From Thermodesulfobacteriota bacterium (GTDB taxonomy: Bacteria; Desulfobacterota; DSM-4660; Desulfatiglandales; HGW-15): a stretch of DNA of 6,847 bases. The position numbers and the translations under genes are program-made. A model generated the notes under the pieces. That model saw only the letters and a program-made list of their open reading frames with translations. It searched no databases and was not told the DNA's origin. The DNA is taken from the NCBI GenBank assembly GCA_025454125.1, contig JALOPA010000215.1, positions 1 through 6,847 on the forward strand, written 5' to 3'. Below, in pieces: positions 1-6,054 of the stretch (position 1 is the first letter of the stretch; the number at the start of each line of letters is the position of its first letter).

Positions 1-816
1 GGCCACCATCTGGCCGGCCGTGCCGATCGTAATCTCCGCCAGGCCTTCGCGGATGACCCCTGAGCCGACAGCCGCGCACTGCTGATCCCCACCTCCCCTG
101 CACACGGGTGTTCCCTTAGCGAAGCCGCTCTTGGTGGCTGCCTGAGCCGAGACCGTGCCTTCCTGTCTCGCCGGGGTTCCCATGGGAGGGAACTTGTCCT
201 TCGACAATCCCATGGCCGATAGGACTTCATCACTCCAGTCCAGGCGGTCAATATCCATCATACCGTTCAGCGTCAGAGAAGAGGGATCCGAATACAAGCT
301 CTCTGCCCCGAGCCGGTTGAGCAGGAACTCCTGCCCATTGATGATCTTATGGGTGCGATCGATGAGAGCAGGCTGATTTTCAACAAGCCACATCATCTTC
401 GATGCGGCCCAAAGACCGGAAATAGGCATTCCGGTCACTTGCTGATACCGGTCCGGGGGAATCCTTTCCGAAAGCCTCTGCGCCTGTTCCGTGGCGCGGC
501 AGTCATTCCAAACCACGGAGGTGTGGAGAGGGTTGCAGGCCGCATCGACGCAAATGAAGGTGCCTCTTTGGCTGGAGACGCCGATAGAGGCCACGGATGA
601 CGGATCGATGCCGGTGACGGCTAACAACTCCCGGCTTGCCTCACAGATCTTTCCCCAGACATATTCGATATCCTGCTCGACCCAACCCGGGTGGGGATAG
701 ATGCAGGGGTATTCCCGGTAAGCGCTTCCGGCCACCTCCCCTTTGAGGTTCACGAGCATCACCGTCGTTCCCGTGGTTCCCGCATCGATTCCCGCGAAAT
801 ATTTCTTCGCAGTCAT
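1..816 (-). CDS. FGGY-family carbohydrate kinase (xylulokinase-like), N-terminal part, cut by window edge
   Basis: The family transfers the gamma-phosphate of ATP to a sugar or polyol in the cytoplasm. I translated this frame by hand: 272 codons stay open to base 1, so the C-terminus (the family is usually near 500 aa) lies outside. Visible family features are the phosphate-binding loop DAGTTGTT (11-18), GWVEQD (44-49), SQRGTF (82-87), the sugar-site-type WNDCRA (103-108), GGGDQQCAAVG (241-251) with D244 as the probable catalytic aspartate, and GTAGQ (265-269), the start of the second ATP-binding region. The ATG at 816 follows a good Shine-Dalgarno (AGGAAGGTGA, 827-818). The gene starts 55 nt after the transglutaminase-like gene on the same strand, so it is probably co-transcribed. 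The substrate cannot be named: xylulose, another pentulose, a polyol or an AI-2-like compound are all possible. Family assignment is secure; role in this operon is unknown. Confidence 0.88.
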   Translation of the reverse strand, partial: MTAKKYFAGIDAGTTGTTVMLVNLKGEVAGSAYREYPCIYPHPGWVEQDIEYVWGKICEASRELLAVTGIDPSSVASIGVSSQRGTFICVDAACNPLHTSVVWNDCRATEQAQRLSERIPPDRYQQVTGMPISGLWAASKMMWLVENQPALIDRTHKIINGQEFLLNRLGAESLYSDPSSLTLNGMMDIDRLDWSDEVLSAMGLSKDKFPPMGTPARQEGTVSAQAATKSGFAKGTPVCRGGGDQQCAAVGSGVIREGLAEITIGTAGQMVA

Positions 817-817
817 T

Positions 818-827
818 TCACCTTCCT
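818..827 (-). promoter_or_regulatory. Ribosome binding site of the FGGY kinase gene
   Basis: On the minus strand AGGAAGGTGA lies just before the ATG at 816. It supports that start, which gives the phosphate loop at residues 11-18 as expected for the family. Confidence 0.7.
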
Positions 828-871
828 CTCAACCTACTCCTCTCCAGATCGGCCGCGGCCCGAAAGAGAGA

Positions 872-1567
872 TCATTCCTTCGATCGGATTTCTCTCAGCC
901 ATTCGGTGAGTAGTTTCATGAACTCTGCCCTGATTTTACGATCCTCTTTGGGCATGTCGGCGATAAGCTTCACCTTTAGCCCGATCAAATCGTCGGTTTG
1001 GGGATAGAATCTGATGGGTTTGACGGCCACAACGGTGTCGGTGTCCCCCTTCCAGCCGAAATTCACCGGGAAACCGAAATGCTGCAACAGGGCATCCCAT
1101 GTGGCATCCAGGTTCAGCCACTGTCTGCCTCTTTTGAGTTTCACGAAGTGGTGAAAATCAATCACCCGATGGGTGCTAAGGATTTCCTTGAACCGCTTGG
1201 GATAGTCATTCCCGGCAGGGAGGGCGTCGTTGAAATAGTGAAGACACGTCACGATTTTGTTCTCATACCCCAGCGACTTGAGGAGATTGGAGAGCAGGAG
1301 ATGCTTGCCGGAGCAGGATCCGAGATTTTCCTGCACAATCTTTTCAGGTTTTCTCTCGCCCGTCGATCCATAGGGAATATCCCTTACGGTCTCAAAGACA
1401 CACACCAAGGCCTCTTCCGGCGAGGAGCCGGGACACCACTTCCTGAGAAGCTGATCATAGTAATCGTCGTCCATGGATCCTCTTTGGAGTTTCGCGTGTT
1501 GAGATGACTTCATGGTCCGAGTCTTTCCGGCTTTTCGCTCTTTTTTCTCAACCTTGTCCCGGGTCAT
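872..1567 (-). CDS. Transglutaminase-like domain protein
   Basis: A soluble protein of 231 aa if started at the ATG at 1567. It carries the papain-like transglutaminase fold: Cys85 in GSCSGKH (83-89), followed by the helix LLLSNLLKSLGY, then His139/His140 in DFHHFV and Asp154 in LNLDATWD, in the right order and spacing for a Cys-His-Asp triad. IPYGSTGER (64-72) also looks characteristic. There is no signal peptide or membrane segment. Members of this fold can be proteases, amidases or cross-linking enzymes; the reaction here is unknown. The start is uncertain. TTG at 1576 and ATGs at 1567, 1513 and 1474 share one frame. The first 31 residues are lysine/arginine-rich and look non-conserved, and ATG 1474 has AGAGG 4 nt upstream, so a 200-aa protein from 1474 is a real alternative. 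It lies 18 nt after the remnant amidase end and 55 nt before the kinase, within the same operon. Confidence 0.8.
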   Translation of the reverse strand: MTRDKVEKKERKAGKTRTMKSSQHAKLQRGSMDDDYYDQLLRKWCPGSSPEEALVCVFETVRDIPYGSTGERKPEKIVQENLGSCSGKHLLLSNLLKSLGYENKIVTCLHYFNDALPAGNDYPKRFKEILSTHRVIDFHHFVKLKRGRQWLNLDATWDALLQHFGFPVNFGWKGDTDTVVAVKPIRFYPQTDDLIGLKVKLIADMPKEDRKIRAEFMKLLTEWLREIRSKE

Positions 1568-1585
1568 GGCATTCAACCCAAGAGG

Positions 1586-1717
1586 TTAAGGATGGAGGTA
1601 CTTTTTCCCGATGCTGGCTGAAACGGTGTAGTTGGGGTCCACCATGTTGCCGACACGCACCCTGGCGATTTGCGTCAGAACGAAGTAGGCATCATAACGG
1701 TCAAAACCGAACCCCTT
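1586..1717 (-). pseudogene. fmdA: Out-of-frame C-terminal remnant of the acetamidase gene
   Basis: Read on the minus strand from 1717 to a TAA at 1588-1586, this stretch gives about 43 residues beginning KGFGFDRYDAYFVL and including RVRVGNMVDPNYTV, ending KKYLHP. This matches the usual C-terminus of FmdA/AmdA proteins (DAY..L...... R...VDP...V). It has no start of its own, and a TGA sits just upstream in its frame at 1726-1724. It is therefore best read as the detached end of the gene that starts at 2433. Joined to residues 1-238, with about 30 lost residues added, the protein would have the family's normal length. Confidence 0.78.
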
Positions 1718-2433
1718 TTGTTCTCAATCCTCGGTCCTTGGATCGTCCAGCCCTTGATCAGATCGACGGTGATGGTGGTTTCCGTCGGAAACTCAATGGC
1801 CACCCCGCACAGCTCCCCATCCCCCTGGGTCGCGTGGCAATCCCCGAGAAACAGGCGGGCTCCAGGTGACCGGACAGGCAAATAGACGGTGTTCCCAGGG
1901 CGAACGTCCGGCAGATCCATGTTGCCGCCGTGGGTGTCGGGAGTAAGGGAGTTGATGGAATCCAGCTCCGGGGAAGTGCCGAGGGTTCCGATAAAAGGAT
2001 CATAGGGGAAACGGATGCGACGGCTCCATGAAACTTCCTTTTCCGTGATCCTCACCTTGTGAACGATTTCCGGAAGAGGATCTTGAAGGCTCGGGCTCTT
2101 CTGGGTACTGCTCAACCCGCCGAAAAGAGGCAAAAGACAGGTCGTGCCTCGAGGCTGCGGCCCTCGGGGTTTGATGGACTTGATCTGGATCTTGAGCGCA
2201 TCTCCTTTTTCAGCGCCCTCGACCACAATGGGCCCGTTCAACGGGTTGACGTTCGGGAATTGCAGAACACGGCTCGGCTTGGTTCTTTCATTCTTGACCT
2301 TGCCTCCAAAGGCGTCAAGCGTTTCCACAATGACGCTGTCTCCCGGTTTCACGGTCAGGACCGGCTCCGAGTAGGGGCCGATCGTGTAGTGGTATTGCCC
2401 CTGGACTTTTTCTGTAAGATGATGCGTTTTCAT
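1675..2433 (-). CDS. fmdA: Acetamidase/formamidase (FmdA/AmdA family), C-terminus lost by frame change
   Basis: The family hydrolyses formamide, acetamide and similar short amides to ammonia and the carboxylic acid in the cytoplasm. The open frame gives 252 aa; the family is usually near 300 or more. Visible features are PEGD-like LTVKPGDSV (26-34), PLNGPIVVEGAEKGDAL (64-80), PDTHGGNMD (165-173) and the signature GDCHATQGDGE (197-207), whose His, Asp and Glu are metal/active-site type residues. The start is well set: ATG 2433 follows GGGAGGTGAGAG. After about residue 238 (GPRIEN) the frame no longer reads family-like sequence and stops after VMMPTSF. The expected C-terminus continues in another minus-strand frame to base 1586 (separate entry). 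About 30 residues seem to be missing at the junction, so the gene is probably a pseudogene or makes a truncated enzyme; an assembly error is the other option. It lies 52 nt after urtE, which points to amide import feeding this enzyme. Confidence 0.88.
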   Translation of the reverse strand: MKTHHLTEKVQGQYHYTIGPYSEPVLTVKPGDSVIVETLDAFGGKVKNERTKPSRVLQFPNVNPLNGPIVVEGAEKGDALKIQIKSIKPRGPQPRGTTCLLPLFGGLSSTQKSPSLQDPLPEIVHKVRITEKEVSWSRRIRFPYDPFIGTLGTSPELDSINSLTPDTHGGNMDLPDVRPGNTVYLPVRSPGARLFLGDCHATQGDGELCGVAIEFPTETTITVDLIKGWTIQGPRIENKRGSVLTVMMPTSF

Positions 2434-2436
2434 CTC

Positions 2437-2444
2437 TCACCTCC
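2437..2444 (-). promoter_or_regulatory. Ribosome binding site of the acetamidase gene
   Basis: GGAGGTGA on the minus strand, 3 nt before the ATG at 2433, within the 52-nt gap after urtE. It is the strongest Shine-Dalgarno match in the window, and suggests the gene was well translated before it was damaged. Confidence 0.7.
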
Positions 2445-2485
2445 CAATAGGGTTTCTTCTCGCGCCGGTGCAGGGCGGGGTTCAC

Positions 2486-3196
2486 TCACACCGCCAGATA
2501 CTGCACCAGCTTGTTTCGATCCACCAGCGTTTCACGAGTCAAGGTCGCCACGATGCGGCCCTTGTCCATGGCGTAGGCCCGGTGGCCGACTTGGGCGATC
2601 AAGCTGGTGTTTTGTTCCACCAGCAGGATCGTCAGTTTTTCTTCATGATTGAGTTTTACCAGGGAGCGGCCGATCTCCTGAATGATGCTCGGCTGGATGC
2701 CCATAGAGGGCTCATCCAAAAGCAGGAGGTCAGGTCTTCCCACCAGGGCCCGGCCTATGGCCAGCATCTGCTGTTGCCCGCCGCTGAAGGTTCCTGCGGT
2801 CTGGCGCCGCCGTTCCTTGAGGATCGGAAAGTACTCGTACACCAGGTCATAGCGCGGCCTTTGTTTGGACTGGTTGATTGTCTCCCCCATGAGGAGGTTT
2901 TCCTCCACCGTCAACTCGGGAAAAATCTCCCGGCCCTGAGGCACGTACCCGATCCCTCGCCAGGCCCGCTCTTGCGCTGCAAGAGCGGTGATCCCTTCTC
3001 CCTTCAGTGAGATCGCGCCTTGGCTCGCAGGAAGAATTCCGATGATCGTCTTCATGAGGGTCGACTTGCCGACCCCGTTCCGACCGATGGTCGCCACGAT
3101 CTCCCCCTGGGCGATCTGCAGGGTTACCCCCTGAAGGATGTCGCCGCTCCCATAGCCTGCCCAGAGATTTTGAACTTCAAGAAGTGGTGAACTCAT
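2486..3196 (-). CDS. urtE: ABC importer ATPase, UrtE type
   Basis: One of the two cytoplasmic ATPases that power the importer. The 236-aa length is normal. Visible motifs are Walker A GRNGVGKST (38-46), Q-loop Q87 in GYVPQGREIFP, signature FSGGQQQ (137-143), Walker B LLLLDEP (157-163) with catalytic Glu162, and LLVEQN (191-196). The usual switch histidine is replaced by Gln195, which is common in LivF/UrtE proteins. GRNGVGKST and GREIFPELTVEENL favour UrtE over LivF. The ATG at 3196 is 3 nt after the urtD stop, with GGGAGC at 3210-3205 inside the end of urtD as the ribosome site, so translation is probably coupled. Substrate follows the operon: urea or short amides are most likely, and a branched-chain amino acid importer is less likely. 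Confidence 0.88.
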   Translation of the reverse strand: MSSPLLEVQNLWAGYGSGDILQGVTLQIAQGEIVATIGRNGVGKSTLMKTIIGILPASQGAISLKGEGITALAAQERAWRGIGYVPQGREIFPELTVEENLLMGETINQSKQRPRYDLVYEYFPILKERRRQTAGTFSGGQQQMLAIGRALVGRPDLLLLDEPSMGIQPSIIQEIGRSLVKLNHEEKLTILLVEQNTSLIAQVGHRAYAMDKGRIVATLTRETLVDRNKLVQYLAV

Positions 3197-3199
3197 GGG

Positions 3200-3934
3200 C
3201 TACTGCTCCCACAGATAAATGCGCCGCACGTTTTGATTCGATTCGATCTCCTCGAGGGTCCCCTCCGCGAAAATCCCTCCATAGTGCAGGACAGTCACAA
3301 ACCGGGCAATCTGACGGACAAAGCCCATGTCGTGCTCCACGACGATGATCGTCATGCCCTGCGCGTTCAGCTGGATCGCGAACTCGGCTGTCAGGGCGGT
3401 TTCCTCAGGTGTCATACCTGCCGTCGGTTCATCCAGGAGAAGGAGGTCCGGCTCTGTGGCAAGAGCCATGCAGATCTCCAGCCACTGCTGATGGCTGTGG
3501 GACAGCTCGCCGGCCAGGAGATCGTCTTGCCCCTCCAGTCCAAGGGTCTCCAACGCCCAGCCCAGGCGGCCGTTTTGAAGCCCGTGGTGCCCCCGGCGGG
3601 CGATCATCAGATTCTGGTCCACCGTCAACCCGCGGTAGATTCGCGTGGTCTGGAACTTCTGGCACACGCCTTTGCGCACCCGATGGAAAGGCGGCAGAGA
3701 GGTTATATCTTCCCCTTTGAAGAGAATGATGCCGGATTCAGGCCTTTGCAGACCGGACAGGAGGCTGAAAAGAGTGGACTTCCCTGCCCCGTTGGGTCCG
3801 ATGAGGCACCGCAGTTCGCCCTTCGACAGGTTGAAGTTGACGTGGTTGACGGCACGAATACCGCCAAAGGACTTGGTCAGGTCTTGAACCTGCAGGAAGG
3901 CCCGGTTGTCTGTTTCTCGCTCTGGCGACATCAT
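3200..3934 (-). CDS. urtD: ABC importer ATPase, UrtD type, with unusual signature motif
   Basis: Second ATPase of the importer, 244 aa from ATG 3934. Visible motifs are Walker A GPNGAGKST (46-54), Q-loop Q95 in CQKFQTTRIY, Walker B LLLLDEP (164-170) with Glu169, and switch histidine H201 in VVEHDM. KFQ..RIYRGLTVDQNL resembles UrtD rather than LivG. The signature region reads ELSHSHQQWLEI (143-154), whereas UrtD proteins normally have LSHGQKQWLEI and most ABC proteins LSGGQ, so this motif is degenerate. The frame is open to 3988, but the start is placed at 3934: this ATG overlaps the urtC TGA as ATGA and has GGGAGG 4 nt upstream. The adjacent ATG at 3931 has even better spacing and could be used. 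Upstream in-frame residues would lie inside urtC. Confidence 0.87.
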   Translation of the reverse strand: MMSPERETDNRAFLQVQDLTKSFGGIRAVNHVNFNLSKGELRCLIGPNGAGKSTLFSLLSGLQRPESGIILFKGEDITSLPPFHRVRKGVCQKFQTTRIYRGLTVDQNLMIARRGHHGLQNGRLGWALETLGLEGQDDLLAGELSHSHQQWLEICMALATEPDLLLLDEPTAGMTPEETALTAEFAIQLNAQGMTIIVVEHDMGFVRQIARFVTVLHYGGIFAEGTLEEIESNQNVRRIYLWEQ

Positions 3935-5007
3935 GCGACCTCCCGAATGTGCTTGGCTTCCGGCCCTCTTCTCTTCCGGCGGCGCCATCGTCTTGCGATT
4001 GAAACGACGATTCCGTCAGGGAAGAAGAGCATCGTGGTCAGAAGAAGAGCCCCGAGGATCAGAAACGCATACTCCCCTCCGCGAACAGCCAGGGCGTCGG
4101 CGAGCCATCGCAGCGTCACGGTGGAAAGGAAAACCGCCAGCAGGCTGTTTCGACCTCCCACAGCCGTCCAGATCACGGGCAGAGTTGCCGCCACCATTCC
4201 CATGCTCGAAGGGTTCATGTAGTTGCCCCACGACACATACAGCACGCCGCTCAGTCCGGCCAGACCCGCGGCGAGGGTGAATACCTGTACCTGGATAAAA
4301 TCCACGTTGTATCCCAGCATCCTCGTTCTTTCCACGTCTTCCCGCACGCCTGCCACCGCATGCCCATAGCGGGAGTTGACCAGAAGGCGCAGGCCCACAT
4401 ACACCAGAAGGGTGACGGCGATCACCAGCACATAGTAGGCCACCGTCGCCCCCCTGAACTCCAATCCGCCCAGGGTGAGGGACGGGATGTTGGTCATGCC
4501 GTTGTATCCTCCGAACAGCACCCGCCCCAGTCGCCACTGATATCCCGCGGTCTGGCCCATGAAGGTTTCGAGGATGAGCGAGAGCACGAGGGTCAAGAGC
4601 GGAATGATCCACCCGCTCACCTGTCCGTAGAAGACGAAATAGCCGAAAGCCGCCGCGAGGACCATGGTCCCGCCAATGCCGCAGACCGCAGCCAGCAGGG
4701 TTCCGCCCGCCGTGCCCATGAGGTTTCCGGCCACGACGCCGTAAAGGTAACCGGCGATTCCAAAGAAGGCCGCCTGGCCGAAGCTCAGCACCCCCCCGTA
4801 TCCCCAGAGAAGGCCCAACCCGAGTCCCATGGGCACGTAGGCAAAAAAGATCGCCAGGTTGGACAAGGAAAACGCCGAACCCACAAAAGCATAGCCGAAC
4901 AACGCCAGAGCGGCCAAACCGAAGAGAGTCCAAAAGCCCGGCCCATGTCCGAGTTCCTGAGGCCCGTCAAGTTCACGCCAGAGTTGAGCAAGTTTCGTAT
5001 CCTTCAT
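3931..5007 (-). CDS. urtC: ABC importer permease, UrtC type
   Basis: Second inner-membrane permease of the importer (LivM/UrtC family), 358 aa, normal length. It is strongly hydrophobic with about eight to ten likely membrane segments (from about residue 25 to 335). Family features are GYGGVLSFGQAAFFG (69-83), the cytoplasmic coupling loop NSRYGHAVAGVREDVERTRMLGYN (211-234, read as two parts), the following LAAGLAGLSGVLY (245-257), and PSSMG..AATLPVIWTAVGG (267-285). It ends in a basic tail, WRRRKRRGP. The frame stays open upstream to 5709, but that part is a shadow inside urtB. The true start is ATG 5007, which overlaps the urtB TGA as ATGA and has GAGGG at 5019-5015. Coupled translation with urtB should give equal amounts of both permeases. 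Confidence 0.88.
   Translation of the reverse strand: MKDTKLAQLWRELDGPQELGHGPGFWTLFGLAALALFGYAFVGSAFSLSNLAIFFAYVPMGLGLGLLWGYGGVLSFGQAAFFGIAGYLYGVVAGNLMGTAGGTLLAAVCGIGGTMVLAAAFGYFVFYGQVSGWIIPLLTLVLSLILETFMGQTAGYQWRLGRVLFGGYNGMTNIPSLTLGGLEFRGATVAYYVLVIAVTLLVYVGLRLLVNSRYGHAVAGVREDVERTRMLGYNVDFIQVQVFTLAAGLAGLSGVLYVSWGNYMNPSSMGMVAATLPVIWTAVGGRNSLLAVFLSTVTLRWLADALAVRGGEYAFLILGALLLTTMLFFPDGIVVSIARRWRRRKRRGPEAKHIREVA
3939..3944 (-). promoter_or_regulatory. Ribosome binding site deciding the urtD start
   Basis: GGGAGG on the minus strand lies 4 nt before ATG 3934 and 7 nt before ATG 3931. It rules against the longer reading from 3988, and leaves only the choice between two neighbouring ATG codons. 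Confidence 0.65.
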
Positions 5008-5903
5008 TCCGCAGCCCTCGCCATGCGTCTCCGCTTGACGTCCCGGAGGTATCCAGAAAATCCTTGGGGCAGGAATCGAATAACCACCAACGCCGCAATG
5101 AGAAGTCCGATCCGGCCGATAAAGGTGCCCAGAAAGCTGCTCAGTCCGGCGGAGATGACGGAGAGCAGAGCCGAACTGGTGAGCGCTCCCAGGATCGGGT
5201 TGGCGCCTCCTCCCACCACCACGGTGATGAAGGCGACGTCCACGAAGGTCGTGCCCATGAGGGGGACGATGGTGGTCGTCGGCGCATACAGCGCGCCCGT
5301 GAGGCCGGCCAGCGCAGAGCCTCCTGCAAAGGTCAGCATGTAGATCCTCCGGGTGTCCACCCCGAGGGATTGGGCCATCCTGGCGTTCTGCATGGTGGCG
5401 CGGGTCTGAACCCCCAGCCGGGTATTGTAGAAAAAATACCAGGCCGCAAGCACCACGAGGATGGCGATGGCAAAAAGAAGCAGACGGTATCCGCCGAACG
5501 AATAGCCTCCGTACGAAACGGTCCATTCCGGAAGGGGCACGGACTGCATGGAGGGGCCCAGGAGCAGGAGATTTCCCTGGCTGAGGATCAGACCGATTCC
5601 CCAGGTGGCCACCAGGGCTCCGAGTTTGTCGTTGTAAAACCTTCGGATCACCGTGCGCTCCAAGAACATTCCGAACAGCCCCACGCCGATCACGCTGAGA
5701 AGCATACACACCGGAAGAGGAAGGTGGGCATGGTTGTAGGTGAGCGTGGTGATGTAGGCTCCCATCATGATCAGTTCGCCGTGGGCGAGATTGATGACAT
5801 CAATAACGCCCAGGATGATCATGAGCCCCACGGCTGCGAGCAGCAGGAAGGCCACATTGTCGGCATACTGATAGAGCAGACTCACGAGGTAGGCGAAACT
5901 CAT
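5004..5903 (-). CDS. urtB: ABC importer permease, UrtB type
   Basis: First inner-membrane permease of the importer (LivH/UrtB family), 299 aa, normal length for a form without the long N-terminal extension seen in some UrtB proteins. Hydrophobic segments run through most of the chain. Family features are VIDVINLAHGELIMMGAY (33-50), LVATWGIGLILSQ (97-109, UrtB-like), the coupling loop TRATMQNARMAQSLGVD (167-183) followed by FAGGSALAGLTGALYAP (192-208), and VVVGGGANPILGAL (228-241). It starts at ATG 5903 behind a weak ribosome site, AAGAGAG at 5916-5910. The end overlaps urtC by 4 nt. It is separated from the binding-protein gene by 151 nt holding a hairpin/T-tract, so its expression is probably lower than that of the binding protein. 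Confidence 0.88.
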   Translation of the reverse strand: MSFAYLVSLLYQYADNVAFLLLAAVGLMIILGVIDVINLAHGELIMMGAYITTLTYNHAHLPLPVCMLLSVIGVGLFGMFLERTVIRRFYNDKLGALVATWGIGLILSQGNLLLLGPSMQSVPLPEWTVSYGGYSFGGYRLLLFAIAILVVLAAWYFFYNTRLGVQTRATMQNARMAQSLGVDTRRIYMLTFAGGSALAGLTGALYAPTTTIVPLMGTTFVDVAFITVVVGGGANPILGALTSSALLSVISAGLSSFLGTFIGRIGLLIAALVVIRFLPQGFSGYLRDVKRRRMARAAE

Positions 5904-5984
5904 CCCGCACTCTCTTTTCTTGAATGGCAGCGCGCAGTCTTGAAGCGCCGCGCTTTTTCCGAAAAAACCGAAATCCCTATTCTC

Positions 5985-5996
5985 CTTCCGCGGAAG
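5985..5996. repeat. Perfect 12-bp palindrome in the urtA-urtB gap
   Basis: CTTCCGCGGAAG reads the same on both strands. It adjoins the T-tract of the hairpin at 5998-6046. It may be an operator-like dyad or simply extend the structured spacer. No regulator gene is in the window to test the idea. Confidence 0.4.
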
Positions 5997-5997
5997 A

Positions 5998-6046
5998 AAA
6001 AGGGCCTGCCTTCAGGGCCTCAGGGGGTGAGGGACCTGAAGGCAGG
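5998..6046 (-). terminator. Intrinsic terminator or attenuator between urtA and urtB
   Basis: On the minus strand CCTGCCTTCAGG (6046-6035) pairs perfectly with CCTGAAGGCAGG (6016-6005). Inside the loop CCTCA and TGAGG can add five more pairs around CCCCC, separated from the outer stem only by TC and C. The stem is followed by CCC and then TTTTTCTTCC, giving the hairpin plus T-run of a rho-independent terminator. It begins 8 nt after the urtA-type stop codon. Because urtB-E must still be expressed and no clear promoter is visible in the rest of the gap, partial termination is the likely role: it favours the binding protein and protects the 3' end of its mRNA. Confidence 0.82.
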
Positions 6047-6054
6047 AAAAGACC

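Noticed and set aside
851..860. 10-bp palindrome GGCCGCGGCC between the transglutaminase-like and kinase genes
   Set aside because: It is short, pure GC, and lacks a T-tract on either strand, so it is probably a chance product of base composition.
155..909. Plus-strand open frames opposite the kinase gene
   Set aside because: They are short and have no family features. The minus strand here encodes an unbroken FGGY kinase that runs off the window edge.
2059..2652. Plus-strand 197-codon frame opposite the acetamidase and urtE ends
   Set aside because: It spans two real minus-strand genes and their gap, and the product looks like an antisense shadow.
5008..5709. Upstream 234-codon extension of the urtC frame on the minus strand
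   Set aside because: It lies wholly inside urtB in another frame, is rich in Arg, Gly, Pro and His, and has no family resemblance. ATG 5007 with its ATGA overlap and ribosome site is the clear start.
5943..5958. Small plus-strand hairpin AAGCG-CCG-CGCTT followed by Ts
   Set aside because: The stem is only 5 bp and no plus-strand gene ends here, so it is not supported as a terminator.
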